This document shows positions 35,309 through 46,218 of a stretch of 64,000 bases of DNA, one piece after another. The notes beneath the pieces were generated by a model. The model saw nothing but the letters and a program-made list of their open reading frames with translations. It did no database searches and was not told the DNA's origin. How positions within the stretch are numbered: the first letter of the stretch is position 1; each line of letters opens with the position of its first letter. A program made the position numbers and the translations under genes. Source of the DNA: Hoeflea_A sp965228785 (GTDB lineage Bacteria > Pseudomonadota > Alphaproteobacteria > Rhizobiales > Rhizobiaceae); assembly GCA_965228785.1 (NCBI GenBank), contig CBDDIF010000001.1, positions 62,001 to 126,000 on the forward strand. Direction: 5' to 3'.

Positions 35309-36739
35309 CTATTTGTCCTGATTGTCCATAACTATGAGGACGCTGGCATAGAAGCCATCAAGGCCGGAAAAACGCGGATCATCCGCCGGCAGCATGGCCG
35401 GTGTGGTGCGAATATCGCCCTGAGGGGTCACTGCCGTTTCGAGGCCCGGCCACGCTTCAGGGTCAATGGCCTGCCTTTGGACATCCGAGTGTTCCCGAAG
35501 CAGTGCTGCGACAAGATCTTCGCCCTCGGCAGGGTCGAGCGAGCAATTGGAGAAAACCACCGTTCCGCCGGGACGGACCAGCGTCAGCGCCCGGCGCAGC
35601 ATGCGCGCCTGGAGGTCCGCCAGTTTGGTCACATCTTCCGGGTCTTTGGTCCAGGGGATGTCGGGATGTCTCCTGACCGTGCCGGTTGACGAACACGGAG
35701 CGTCAAGCAGAATGCCGTCGAACGGTTCGGTCGGTTGCCAGTCCAGCAGATTGCCCTGGCAGATCTCGACTTCGAGCTCCAGGCGCTGCAGATTCTGTTC
35801 CAGTCGCTTCAGCCGGTTGGCGGATAGGTCGAGCGCCGTGACCTTTGCTCCGGCTGCTGCAAGCTGTGCGGTCTTGCCACCCGGCGCGGCGCACAGATCG
35901 GCAATACGCTGCCCTGCCACGTCGCCGAAGAGCTTGGCGGGGATTGCCGCCGCGGCGTCCTGCACCCACCAGGCGCCTTCCGAGAAGCCTGGCAGCTCCG
36001 GGACAGGACCGTCGCGGCCGACAAGACGCACGCTGCCGGTGGGCAGGACCGTGCCGCCAAGCCGGTTGGCCCAGCCATCTGGATCCGCCTTGACGGTCAG
36101 GTCGAGGGGCGCCGGCGTGGCGTGTGCTCTCAGTATTCCGTCCGTCGCATCGCCATAAACCGCGCGAAGCCGGTCGGCAAACCAGGCCGGTGCGTTGACC
36201 GTATCGGCTTCGAGCTCTGGCAATAGGGTGGATTTTTCGCGGCTCATGCGACGCAGAACAGCATTGACCAGCGGCGCAAAGCGGCGGTTGCGTGGATCAC
36301 CGCGGGCGTGCTCCACGGCAAGATCGACGGCTGCACGGTCTGGCGTGTCGAGATAAAGGATCTGTGCCGCGGCAACCGTCAGCACGTGAACGAGTGCGCG
36401 GGCTCCTTCCGGTAGAGGCCGCTCAACCAGCTTCGCCAGAAATGCTTCGATCACCGGAAGATGGCGAAGCGAAGCCAGGATGATGGCTCGCGTCAGTGCC
36501 TGGTCTGCCGGAGAGAGATCCCGATAGGCCCGGTTGCCGTTGGAGGGATCCAGCATCCCGTCAAGCGATGTCTGTCGGTCGACGACGGCCGCCAGAATAC
36601 GGGCTGCGACGCGCCGTGGGGCCAGCCCGGGCTTGTCGCTATCGTGCGAAGAAGGCCGCGGTGTCTTTGAGGCCGCGCGGCTGCGGCTCAAGACCAGGGC
36701 CCCTTCGGTGTCCGTCGGCCGCCGGGATTGCGGCCCCAT
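35309..36739 (-). CDS. rsmB: 16S rRNA m5C967 methyltransferase RsmB
   Basis: 476 residues. An N-terminal NusB-like helical domain (VAARILAAVVDRQTSLD, ALTRAIILASLRHLPVIEAFL) and a C-terminal SAM-dependent domain with LCAAPGGKTAQLAA (SAM loop), the DAPCSSTGTVRRHPDI loop and the VFSNCSLDPAEGED catalytic Cys. The ATG used overlaps the 3' end of htpX by 52 bp; an internal start cannot be excluded because the first 30 residues are low-complexity. Confidence 0.93.
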   Translation of the reverse strand: MGPQSRRPTDTEGALVLSRSRAASKTPRPSSHDSDKPGLAPRRVAARILAAVVDRQTSLDGMLDPSNGNRAYRDLSPADQALTRAIILASLRHLPVIEAFLAKLVERPLPEGARALVHVLTVAAAQILYLDTPDRAAVDLAVEHARGDPRNRRFAPLVNAVLRRMSREKSTLLPELEADTVNAPAWFADRLRAVYGDATDGILRAHATPAPLDLTVKADPDGWANRLGGTVLPTGSVRLVGRDGPVPELPGFSEGAWWVQDAAAAIPAKLFGDVAGQRIADLCAAPGGKTAQLAAAGAKVTALDLSANRLKRLEQNLQRLELEVEICQGNLLDWQPTEPFDGILLDAPCSSTGTVRRHPDIPWTKDPEDVTKLADLQARMLRRALTLVRPGGTVVFSNCSLDPAEGEDLVAALLREHSDVQRQAIDPEAWPGLETAVTPQGDIRTTPAMLPADDPRFSGLDGFYASVLIVMDNQDK

Positions 36740-37668
36740 GGTCCATTGGTATCCGGATCGGCCACCTTCTCAGGAGTCCGGGGTGACCGGGGTTCTTCAC
36801 GTTCCCGAGGCGCCGGCGTGTCGGACTGACCCCACTCGGCGGCCATCTGATGCAGGGCAGCGACACGGTTTTCGGTCGCCGGGTGGGTCGAGAACAGCCC
36901 ATCCATGCGCTGGCCGGCCAACGGGTTGATGATGAACATATGGGCTGTTGCGGGGTTGCGCTCGGCGTCTTCGTTGACGACGCGGCGCCCGCCGCCAGCG
37001 ATCTTTTCGAGCGCCGATGCAAGCCACATCGGGTTGCCACAGATTTCGGCACCACCGCGATCGGCGGAGTATTCGCGAGTGCGGCTGATCGCCATCTGCA
37101 CCAAACCCGCCGCCAACGGCGCCAGGATCATGGCGGCCAGAACACCGACAATGCCCAGCGGATTGTTGCGTGCGCCGCGGAAGAAGAAGGCAAAATTGGC
37201 CAGCATCGTGATGGCTCCGGCAAGTGTTGCCGTGATCGTCATGGTCAAGGTGTCGCGGTGTTTCACATGGGCGAGCTCATGCGCCATGACACCTGCGACT
37301 TCTTCGTGGCTCAACCGGTGCAGAAGCCCAGTGGTCGCCGCGACGGCGGCATTTTCCGGATTGCGGCCTGTGGCGAAGGCATTGGGCTGATCGTTGTTGA
37401 TCAGATAGACCTTCGGCATGGGCAGGTCGGCGCGTTCCGCCAACTGTTTGACGATGCCATAATATTCCGGGGCGGATTGGGCATTCACCTCGACAGCATG
37501 GTGCATCCGGAGCACCATCTTGTCGGCGTTCCAGTAGGAAAACAGATTCATTCCAGCCGCAATAGCGAGGGCGATCAACATACCGCCGGTTCCGCCGATC
37601 ATATATCCGATCGCCATGAACAATGCGGTCATGAAGGCCAGCAGCATTGCGGTTCGCACCATATTCAT
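36688..37668 (-). CDS. htpX: Membrane zinc metalloprotease HtpX
   Basis: Inner-membrane quality-control protease of 326 residues. Membrane helices near residues 5-45 and 140-190 flank the zinc motif GVMAHELAHVKH (HExxH); the third ligand, a Glu, is in TREYSADRGGAEI. A polar Pro/Arg-rich C-terminal tail of about 45 residues overlaps rsmB. ATG 37668 is preferred because GGAG sits 8 nt upstream; a GTG at 37677 is in frame. Confidence 0.95.
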   Translation of the reverse strand: MNMVRTAMLLAFMTALFMAIGYMIGGTGGMLIALAIAAGMNLFSYWNADKMVLRMHHAVEVNAQSAPEYYGIVKQLAERADLPMPKVYLINNDQPNAFATGRNPENAAVAATTGLLHRLSHEEVAGVMAHELAHVKHRDTLTMTITATLAGAITMLANFAFFFRGARNNPLGIVGVLAAMILAPLAAGLVQMAISRTREYSADRGGAEICGNPMWLASALEKIAGGGRRVVNEDAERNPATAHMFIINPLAGQRMDGLFSTHPATENRVAALHQMAAEWGQSDTPAPREREEPRSPRTPEKVADPDTNGPWGRNPGGRRTPKGPWS

Positions 37669-37730
37669 GGCATGCACTCCAATGCGGGGTCCTTTGCCTT
37701 ATATGATGGGGTGTGTGGGAGCGGAGTTCA

Positions 37731-37997
37731 ATGCGCCAGGAAGAGCAATCGAACAAGACCAAAGAGGCCTTGGACCAGCCTGGCCTGACGCCAGAAACGC
37801 CGGGTGATGAAAAGTCTGATACACGGCGATTAGAAGACCTTCCGCCGGCTGCTCAGCGTGCCTTGAAAGAAGCCCATGCACGGCGCGAGAAACAGGATGA
37901 CCAAGCCGGCCAGCCGACCGAAGTCGGCGGCCGCGGCGGCAAGGATCCTTCGCGTTACGGGGATTGGGAAATCGATGGCCGGGCCGTCGATTTTTAA
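37731..37997 (+). CDS. DUF1674/SDHAF4-type succinate dehydrogenase assembly factor
   Basis: 88 residues. The C-terminal block GGRGGKDPSRYGDWEIDGRA ending VDF is the DUF1674 signature shared with eukaryotic SDHAF4 (Sdh8), which binds the flavinylated SdhA subunit before assembly. The N-terminal half is polar and probably disordered. Divergent from htpX with about 62 bp between the starts. No sdh genes are in the window. Confidence 0.88.
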   Translation: MRQEEQSNKTKEALDQPGLTPETPGDEKSDTRRLEDLPPAAQRALKEAHARREKQDDQAGQPTEVGGRGGKDPSRYGDWEIDGRAVDF

Positions 37998-38005
37998 GGA
38001 TAGAC

Positions 38006-38020
38006 TTAAGTCTCCATTAA
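38006..38020. promoter_or_regulatory. CtrA-like site (TTAA-N7-TTAA) upstream of the TadG-like gene
   Basis: TTAAGTCTCCATTAA matches the full CtrA consensus; a further TTAA lies 8 nt upstream (37994). It sits 9 bp after the SDHAF4-like stop and about 360 bp before the TadG-like start. CtrA controls pilus and cell-cycle genes in alphaproteobacteria. Confidence 0.45.
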
Positions 38021-38099
38021 GCGTCTTGGCAAAAGCACGGCGATATTCAGCCCATTTCGCGGCCGGTTAACTTTCGTTCAACGCTGTCTTTTCATAGTC

Positions 38100-38345
38100 T
38101 CGGTTGCAATACCGCCCCGGATGGCATCGGGGTCGTGGCGACCGGACTGCACCGTTTTACTGACAATGGAATCCATAAGATTCTTGAGTCCCGGTCGTAA
38201 AGCAATGCCGCAATCAGTGCGGCGATGCGATGGTTGGCCGGGGGAGACGAAGCCGCTACCGCACAATCGGCACACGGTCCGAAAGGACCGAGGGACATTG
38301 ATTGCGCATTGACGCGGTTTCGTTGAGCGACGAAACCGGTGGCAC
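38100..38345 (+). ncRNA. Hairpin-rich leader or unidentified structured RNA before the TadG-like gene
   Basis: The 381-bp gap 37998-38378 has no convincing gene but several perfect stems on the + strand: GGTCG-TGG-CGACC (38129-38141), GCCGCA-ATCAG-TGCGGC (38207-38223), CGGTCC-GAAA-GGACCG with a GNRA loop (38275-38290) and CGGTTTCGT-N6-ACGAAACCG (38315-38338). I recognise no known riboswitch or sRNA. It may be a long structured 5' UTR or a separate small RNA transcribed from near the CtrA-like site. Confidence 0.35.
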
Positions 38346-38378
38346 TTCCTTGTCTCTTTATTCGTAGGGGCAACGACC

Positions 38379-39995
38379 ATGAAATCCGCTCGCTCGAGCT
38401 TCTCCGCCAAGCGTTTCCTCCGAAACCGGGATGGCAATTTTGCCATTCACTTCGGACTTGCGGCGACTTTCATCTTCCTGGCCGGTGGCCTTGCGGTCGA
38501 TTATACTACGGCGCTCGGCACCAAGGTCCGGATCAACAACGCGCTCGATTCAGCGTCATTGGCGACAGGCCGAGCGCTGGCCATTGGCGAAATCCCATCG
38601 ACCGGTGACGCGGCCGAGAACTATTTCAAAGCGGTGTTCGCTGCGAATGTGGGTGATGATGCCTTCGATACGACGACCTACACGCTCAAGAATTTCAATC
38701 TGAATATGGCTGCAAAGACCGTGTCGGCGGAGGTCGAGGTCGACCAGAAGCTGACTCTAACGAGGGTCAGGACCCTCGACGCAGACCAGACCGTTGCCAG
38801 CTTCTCGGCGGCGAGTTTCGGTATCGGTGCGGTCGAAGTCGCCATGGTGCTCGACGTGACCGGTTCCATGGGCAACGGATACGGCAGCAAGCTGAACAAT
38901 CTGAAAGCGGCAGCAACGCTCGCCGTCACCGAGCTTCTTGATGCCAACACCCCGACAGATGAAAATATCCGCATCAGCGTGGTGCCTTACGCCTATGGTG
39001 TGAACGCCGGTCCGCTGGCGAAATATGTGTATCCAGACTATCGCGAATCGAAGAGTGACGCGCCGGTCTATGATCCCAGCTTTCCGGCCGGGTATGATGT
39101 TGCCGCATTCCAGGCTCCCTACAAGACCTATTGTTACTGGGTTCAGAATCGGGTTGCGCCGCCCGCCTTCGACTATGCCGGATTCGACGGCACGTCCGGG
39201 ATGCCGAAACCCATCAATGCGTCCTTTGACCTTGGCACCAGCGCTGACGCTCCCTTGTTCGAGCCGCGATATCAGCTGGCCAGCCACGGCGGTTACAGCG
39301 GCACCTATACGTGCTTTCTGCCGGACGATTTTCGGGTCAACAGCGACGGAACCAATGTCGACGATTGCGCGACGGACCGGAAGGCTCCGAAAACCAGCGG
39401 TCTGCCAAACTACCAGTATACGGATGAAAATCCGTCGAAGGGCATGATTAGCCGCGACTCCAGGCTTTACAACAATTACTGCCCGAGCGCTCCGCTGGTG
39501 ACTCTGACCAGCAACGAGACGACGTTGACAAACGCCATCAGCGGGCTGACCGGTAGCGGCTATACCGCCGGCCATATCGGCCTGCAGTGGGCGTGGTATA
39601 CGATCTCGCCCAAATGGGTGGATTACATTCCCGGCACGGCCTCGGATCCCGGCGATATGGCCATTGACGACGATCTTGCCAAATTCATCATTCTGATGAC
39701 CGACGGTATCTTTAACACGGCCTATGCCGGAACGAATTCCAGCTACGTGACCAGTCAGCCGAGCCTGTCGGAGTTCCATACGGACAAGCTGTGCGACAAC
39801 ATCAAGGGCCAGGGAATCAAGATCTTCACCATCGGCTACGCCACGCCATCCTACGCGGACGCAATGCTGGAAGACTGTGCGTCACCGGATGAGGGCACGT
39901 TCACCTATTCCTATGAGCCGAACACAGCGAACGAACTGAAAAGCACCTTTCAGACCATCGCCAACATGATTCGCACGCTGCGGCTGTCGAAATAA
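38379..39995 (+). CDS. TadG-like pilus-associated protein with VWA domain (copy 1)
   Basis: 538 residues. The N-terminal TadE/TadG module FLRNRDGNFAIHFGLAATFIFLAGGLAVDYT (about 12-42) has one transmembrane helix, then a mostly extracytoplasmic part with a von Willebrand A domain. The MIDAS motif DVTGSMG lies near residue 162, with later acidic residues in LMTDGIFNT. A long insert of about 150 residues with Cys residues lies inside the VWA region. Probably a surface adhesin or a minor component of Tad pilus secretion. No other tad genes are in the window. Closely related to the next gene. Confidence 0.87.
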   Translation: MKSARSSFSAKRFLRNRDGNFAIHFGLAATFIFLAGGLAVDYTTALGTKVRINNALDSASLATGRALAIGEIPSTGDAAENYFKAVFAANVGDDAFDTTTYTLKNFNLNMAAKTVSAEVEVDQKLTLTRVRTLDADQTVASFSAASFGIGAVEVAMVLDVTGSMGNGYGSKLNNLKAAATLAVTELLDANTPTDENIRISVVPYAYGVNAGPLAKYVYPDYRESKSDAPVYDPSFPAGYDVAAFQAPYKTYCYWVQNRVAPPAFDYAGFDGTSGMPKPINASFDLGTSADAPLFEPRYQLASHGGYSGTYTCFLPDDFRVNSDGTNVDDCATDRKAPKTSGLPNYQYTDENPSKGMISRDSRLYNNYCPSAPLVTLTSNETTLTNAISGLTGSGYTAGHIGLQWAWYTISPKWVDYIPGTASDPGDMAIDDDLAKFIILMTDGIFNTAYAGTNSSYVTSQPSLSEFHTDKLCDNIKGQGIKIFTIGYATPSYADAMLEDCASPDEGTFTYSYEPNTANELKSTFQTIANMIRTLRLSK

Positions 39996-40049
39996 GCCGG
40001 AGTGCCGGAACAGCCACCGGGCGTTCCACATCGCAATTACACAATCTAC

Positions 40050-40090
40050 CGATGCGCTGACCGACCCTCGGCGCATCGTCTTTGTTTTGG
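40050..40090 (+). terminator. Terminator between the two TadG-like genes
   Basis: Stem CGATGCGC (40050-40057) and GCGCATCG (40071-40078), 8 bp with a 13-nt loop, followed by TCTTTGTTTT. It lies 55 bp after the first TadG-like gene, so the two copies are probably separate units. Confidence 0.75.
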
Positions 40091-40167
40091 CTCTCAAGTA
40101 CCTATGGTCGTCGATTTGGTTGAAGAATCATAGCCTTATGCAGTTCGGTAAAATTGTATCGATCGAT

Positions 40168-40182
40168 TTAAATTCATCTAAA
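40168..40182. promoter_or_regulatory. Near-consensus CtrA-like site upstream of TadG-like copy 2
   Basis: TTAAATTCATCTAAA: a perfect first half and one mismatch in the second (TTAA-N7-TAAA), 110 bp upstream of the second TadG-like start, in an AT-rich stretch. The first copy also has a CtrA-like motif upstream. Confidence 0.3.
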
Positions 40183-40291
40183 ATCTAATCTTTTACAGTC
40201 GCAAACGATCGAACCCGGCGGACAGTCCATGAACCGGGCCCCGGCTGTCGGGATCAAAAACAATGTTGTCAATCTGATGGGAAGATTCGCA

Positions 40292-41746
40292 ATGATGACT
40301 GGAAAAGACACTCCTCTCATGAAGAGGTTCCTGAAGGACAGAAGCGGTAATTTTGCCATAGCCTTCGGGTTCTGCACCGTCGCCATCTTTCTGGCGATCG
40401 GGCTGGCCGTCGACTTTTCCAGGTCGATGGGCGAAAAGACGCGGATCAACAATGCGCTGGACGCCGCGTCGCTGGCCACGGCTCGAGCCCTGTCCATCGG
40501 TGAAGTCAGCGAAACCGGAAACGCCGCGGAAAACTACTTCAAGGCCGTGTTCGCTGCCAATATGGGCATCGATAGCCTCGCGGGCAGCGATTATGCAATC
40601 AAGAATTTCCATATCGATCCGGTCAACCAGTCCGTCACTGCGGTCGCCGAATACGATCAGGAGCTGACATTCACCCGCGTTGGAACCAACCAGAGCACGA
40701 GAACGGTCGCCAGCAAGTCGGCCGCCGTCTACGGCATTGGCGATATCGAGGTCGCCATGGTGCTCGACGTCACCGGTTCGATGTCTGGCTACAAGATCGA
40801 GGCGCTGAAGGATGCCGCCAAGCTCGGTGTGACAGAACTTCTGGCGCCGAATACGGCTGATGACACGCATGTGCGCATTAGCCTCGTTCCCTACAGCGAT
40901 TCCATCAATGCGGGGCCGCTGTCGTCGTATGTCTATCCGGACTACAATCAGGCCAAAAGCAACGCACCGGTTTACGATTCCGGTTACAAGGCTGGCTATA
41001 ATGTTGAACCGTTCCTTGAGAGCTATGGCGCCGATTGCTGGATGAAAAGCAACGGACATTTCAAGTGCGTCGACATTCCGAACGACTTTGTCGTCAAGTC
41101 GAATGGCAAGCCGCAGGACAAGTGCGCCACCGATCGCAAGGCGCCGTTCAGCGGGGCATCTTACCAGTACACCGACGCCAACCCGTCGCAGGGCATGATC
41201 AGCCGCGACTCACGGCTGCCGAAAAACGGTTGCACCAGCTCCAAGCTGATCACGCTGACCGACAAGAAGTCGAAACTGGACAGTGCCATCAACGGTCTTT
41301 CGACGGGTGGCTGCACGGCCGGTCATATCGGGCTGCAGTGGGCCTGGTACACAATTTCGCACAATTGGGCCGACTACCACTCCAAAGACTCCAAACCCGA
41401 CGACTTCGCAACCAACGACAAGCTGGCGAAATACATCATCCTGATGACAGACGGCGCGTTCAACACCGCCTATGCAGGGTCCAACGATGACGATGTCGAG
41501 TGCAGCGAAGGAACACTCTCTGTGGCTCACACCGCGCAGCTGTGCACCAATATCAAAGCGTCCGGCATCAAGATCTTCACCATAGGGTTTGCGACCTCAA
41601 ACTCCGCCGATGCCATGCTCCAGGCCTGCGCCTCTCCGGATGAGGGAACGCTGACCTATGCCTACGAGCCCAACACGGCAGCGGAGCTTGAAGATACCTA
41701 TTCGCATATCGCCAACCTGATCCAATCGCTACGCCTGACGCAGTAG
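40292..41746 (+). CDS. TadG-like pilus-associated protein with VWA domain (copy 2)
   Basis: 484 residues, same layout as copy 1: FLKDRSGNFAIAFGFCTVAIFLAIGLAVD (TadE/TadG helix), INNALDAASLATARALSIGE, the MIDAS motif DVTGSMSG near 165, ILMTDGAFNTAYAG, and a C-terminal KIFTIGFATSNSADAML region. Many blocks match copy 1 nearly word for word (YTDANPSQGMISRDSRL against YTDENPSKGMISRDSRL), but the insert before that block is shorter by about 50 residues. ATG 40292 is preferred; the frame is open to 40229. A strong terminator follows. Confidence 0.87.
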   Translation: MMTGKDTPLMKRFLKDRSGNFAIAFGFCTVAIFLAIGLAVDFSRSMGEKTRINNALDAASLATARALSIGEVSETGNAAENYFKAVFAANMGIDSLAGSDYAIKNFHIDPVNQSVTAVAEYDQELTFTRVGTNQSTRTVASKSAAVYGIGDIEVAMVLDVTGSMSGYKIEALKDAAKLGVTELLAPNTADDTHVRISLVPYSDSINAGPLSSYVYPDYNQAKSNAPVYDSGYKAGYNVEPFLESYGADCWMKSNGHFKCVDIPNDFVVKSNGKPQDKCATDRKAPFSGASYQYTDANPSQGMISRDSRLPKNGCTSSKLITLTDKKSKLDSAINGLSTGGCTAGHIGLQWAWYTISHNWADYHSKDSKPDDFATNDKLAKYIILMTDGAFNTAYAGSNDDDVECSEGTLSVAHTAQLCTNIKASGIKIFTIGFATSNSADAMLQACASPDEGTLTYAYEPNTAAELEDTYSHIANLIQSLRLTQ

Positions 41747-41772
41747 CCCACCGATACAGGTCGAACACCAGG

Positions 41773-41803
41773 CCGGTCGGGATCAGTCCCGGCCGGTCTT
41801 TTC
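41773..41803 (+). terminator. Rho-independent terminator after TadG-like copy 2
   Basis: Ten-base-pair stem CCGGTCGGGA/TCCCGGCCGG (one G-U) with loop TCAG, then TCTTTTCT. The loop falls on the stop codon of the convergent cyclopropane synthase gene. Confidence 0.9.
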
Positions 41804-43069
41804 TGTGGTTTGGTAGAGGTCAGCGCGGGTCGGTGGCAGGCCGCTCGGTCCGCGCACCCGTTTGCTTGCCAGCGTCTGGTTGATCTGCACCGTGCCGCGT
41901 TCGAAAGCGAGCGCGCAACCGGTCAGGTAGAGCAGCCACAGCCGCGCCTTCGGGGCGCCGACTTCGGCGATCGCTTCGTCGAAACGGGCATTGAGCCGCT
42001 CCGCCCACAGCCGGCAGGTTCGACCATAGTGCTCCCGCAGGTTTTCGACGTCGTGCACTTCGAAACCATGGCCTTCCAGGTTCTCGATGCTCATGCCGAG
42101 ATGGTCGAGCTCTCCGCCCGGAAAGATGTATTTGACCAGCGCTTTGTGTTCGGCGCTCTTGCGTCGAAAACCTTTTTTGGTTCGCTTGGCGCGCCGCGAA
42201 ATCGCGTGGTGCATGTAGAGACCGCCAGGCTTCAGCAGGCGATTGACGGTGGAAAAATAGGTGTCGTAATTGGCGCTGCCGACGGCTTCGAACATGCCGA
42301 TCGACGAGATCTTGTCGAACTGTCCGTCGAGATCCTCGTAGGACTTGATCTCGATGGTGATCCTGTCCTCCAGGCCTTCGGCGCGAATGCGTTCCCGGGC
42401 AAGCGCGGTCTGTTCTTCCGACAGCGAGACGCCGTGGCCGGTCACGCCATAATGCTTTGCTGCGTAAATCAGCATTGCGCCCCACCCACAGCCGATGTCG
42501 AGCAGGTGCTCGCCGGGCTGCAGCCGCAATTTGCGGCAGATATGGTCGAGCTTGTCGGCCTGCGCCTGGTCGATCCCGTTGGACCAGTCGGTGAAATAGC
42601 CGCAGGTGTAGACCATGCGTTCATCGAGAAACAGCGCATAGAATTCGTTCGAGATGTCGTAGTGGTGCTGGATCGCTTCCTTGCCGGAACCTGATACAAA
42701 GGGGTTGTCGCCGGCGAGACCGGATTCGCCACTACCCCGGCCGACCAGGATTGAAGGCAGGTCCCTGGCGAGCTGCCATTTGGGCAGTTCCTTCAGCCGG
42801 TGCTTGAGTTTCTGGCGGGTGCCCAGTTCGGCAAGGTCGAACAGCGTGCCGTTTTCGACATCGATCTGACCGGTGACCCACATCTCAATCAGCGAATCGA
42901 TGTTGGGCCGCAGCGCCATGCGTCGCAGCAAAAGCGGGTCGTTGATGGCCAGCACCGGACCGTCGGTCGGACCGATGTGCTCGCCGTTCCAGAGCCTGAT
43001 GCCGAATTGCGGCTCCAGAACCTCAACGACGGTTCGGATCATCCTGGCAGGTTTGTCCGCCGAGCCCAT
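41783..43069 (-). CDS. Cyclopropane-fatty-acyl-phospholipid synthase family methyltransferase
   Basis: 428 residues. An N-terminal lipid-binding region is followed by a SAM methyltransferase domain with LLDIGCGWGAMLIYAAKHYGV near 187 and GVSLSEEQTALARERI. YDISNEFYALFLDERMVYTCGYF (about 140-162) and the active-site-type GGLYMHHAISR match the CfaS family. It transfers a methylene or methyl group to unsaturated acyl chains in membrane lipids. The C-terminal 30 residues (TRADLYQTTEKTGRD) are basic and polar. Confidence 0.9.
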   Translation of the reverse strand: MGSADKPARMIRTVVEVLEPQFGIRLWNGEHIGPTDGPVLAINDPLLLRRMALRPNIDSLIEMWVTGQIDVENGTLFDLAELGTRQKLKHRLKELPKWQLARDLPSILVGRGSGESGLAGDNPFVSGSGKEAIQHHYDISNEFYALFLDERMVYTCGYFTDWSNGIDQAQADKLDHICRKLRLQPGEHLLDIGCGWGAMLIYAAKHYGVTGHGVSLSEEQTALARERIRAEGLEDRITIEIKSYEDLDGQFDKISSIGMFEAVGSANYDTYFSTVNRLLKPGGLYMHHAISRRAKRTKKGFRRKSAEHKALVKYIFPGGELDHLGMSIENLEGHGFEVHDVENLREHYGRTCRLWAERLNARFDEAIAEVGAPKARLWLLYLTGCALAFERGTVQINQTLASKRVRGPSGLPPTRADLYQTTEKTGRD

Positions 43070-43145
43070 GGCATCTCCATTCGCGATTTTTGTTGCCCGC
43101 CGGCTGTTTCAGAAGTCCCGCATATACGGAGAATTGGCGGCAACG

Positions 43146-43168
43146 AAAAGGGGCCGCATGGCGGCCCC
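43146..43168 (-). terminator. Rho-independent terminator of acs
   Basis: Read on the minus strand: GGGGCCGC-CAT-GCGGCCCC followed by TTTT, beginning 26 bp after the acs stop codon. Confidence 0.88.
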
Positions 43169-43193
43169 GACTGAGAGCAATGAAAACTCGAGC

Positions 43194-45143
<1,950 letters not shown>

Positions 45144-45351
45144 GCATTCCTCCTAAGCTGGCGGCCCGACGCGGTGTCTGTTGTCAGGTCGGTCCCCTCC
45201 GGTCCAAAACTGCGCCATTAATAGCGGCTTTTTTGCTTCGGGCAATTAGACCTTGGGTCTGAATGGGTCCGGGACGATCATAAGCACGCCCTGGAACGAA
45301 TCCTTGATCGAGCGCAATCGGGAATGGCCGGATTCCCCCCGTTCGATTTCG

Positions 45352-45380
45352 TTGCATTTGTTTGGCAACGGCGCTATATG
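45352..45380 (+). promoter_or_regulatory. Candidate promoter of trcR
   Basis: TTGCAT (45352-45357), exactly 17 nt, TATATG (45375-45380), about 80 bp upstream of the trcR ATG. It is the best sigma-70-like match in the 316-bp acs-trcR divergent gap; nothing else in that gap is recognised. Confidence 0.45.
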
Positions 45381-45459
45381 CTGTGCGCAATTCCCGGAAA
45401 TAAGTGGTTGATACCCACGGCCCGCGCTCCGGAGCGGGCGGACAGGAGACCTTTATCCA

Positions 45460-46173
45460 ATGGCCACGACACTTCTCATGCCGAAAGCCACCGCCGTTTG
45501 GCTGGTCGACAACACGGCGCTCAGCTTCGAACAGATCGCCCAGTTCTGCAAACTGCACACGCTGGAGGTCAAGGCCATCGCCGATGGCGAGTCGGCGCAA
45601 GGCATCAAGGGTCTCGACCCGATCCAGACCGGCCAGCTGACGCGTGACGAGATTGCCAAGGGCGAAGGCGACCCGAGCCACAAGCTGAAACTGTCGAACC
45701 CCAAGGTTCATGTGCCCGAGCTGAAGCGCAAGGGCCCACGCTATACGCCGGTGTCAAAACGCCAGGACCGGCCGAACGCCATCCTGTGGCTGGTGCGCAA
45801 CCATCCGGAACTGCGCGACGCCCAGATCTCGCGGCTGGTCGGCACGACCAAGTCGACCATCGAACAGATCCGCGATCGCACCCACTGGAATTCCGCCAAC
45901 CTGACGCCGCTTGATCCGGTGACGCTTGGCCTGTGCACGCAGATCGACCTCGACATCGAGGTGGAAAAGGCCGCCAAGGATCGCCCGTCCGAAGTGCTGC
46001 AGCGCGAGGACGAGACACTTTTACCGGCCAAGGAAACGGAAAGCTTCTCGTTGGACATGTCTAAGCCGGCGCCCAAGAAGGAAGAAGAAGAAATCGACGC
46101 CGACGCCGTCTTCGCCAAGCTGAAGTCGCTGAAGGCGGAGAACGAGGACGAGCCGGAAGAGCCGCAGCCTTAA
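45460..46173 (+). CDS. trcR: Cell-cycle transcriptional regulator TrcR (DUF1013)
   Basis: 237 residues. The DUF1013 core is intact: MATTLLMPKATAVWLVDNTALSFEQIA, KVHVPELKRKGPRYTPVSKRQDRP, AILWLVRNHPELRDAQISRLVGTTKSTIEQI, a probable helix-turn-helix, and LTPLDPVTLGLCTQIDLD. TrcR is a conserved alphaproteobacterial regulator associated with RNA polymerase. The acidic C-terminal tail (about 40 residues) is poorly structured. Confidence 0.92.
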   Translation: MATTLLMPKATAVWLVDNTALSFEQIAQFCKLHTLEVKAIADGESAQGIKGLDPIQTGQLTRDEIAKGEGDPSHKLKLSNPKVHVPELKRKGPRYTPVSKRQDRPNAILWLVRNHPELRDAQISRLVGTTKSTIEQIRDRTHWNSANLTPLDPVTLGLCTQIDLDIEVEKAAKDRPSEVLQREDETLLPAKETESFSLDMSKPAPKKEEEEIDADAVFAKLKSLKAENEDEPEEPQP

Positions 46174-46218
46174 GGTTGCAGTTTCTCTAGATACGAGGAC
46201 CGGATCGTGGTGCTGTAG

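Noticed and set aside
38121..38312. 63-codon frame in the gap before the TadG-like gene
   Set aside because: No SD, and it runs through the perfect hairpins; structure explains this region better than coding.
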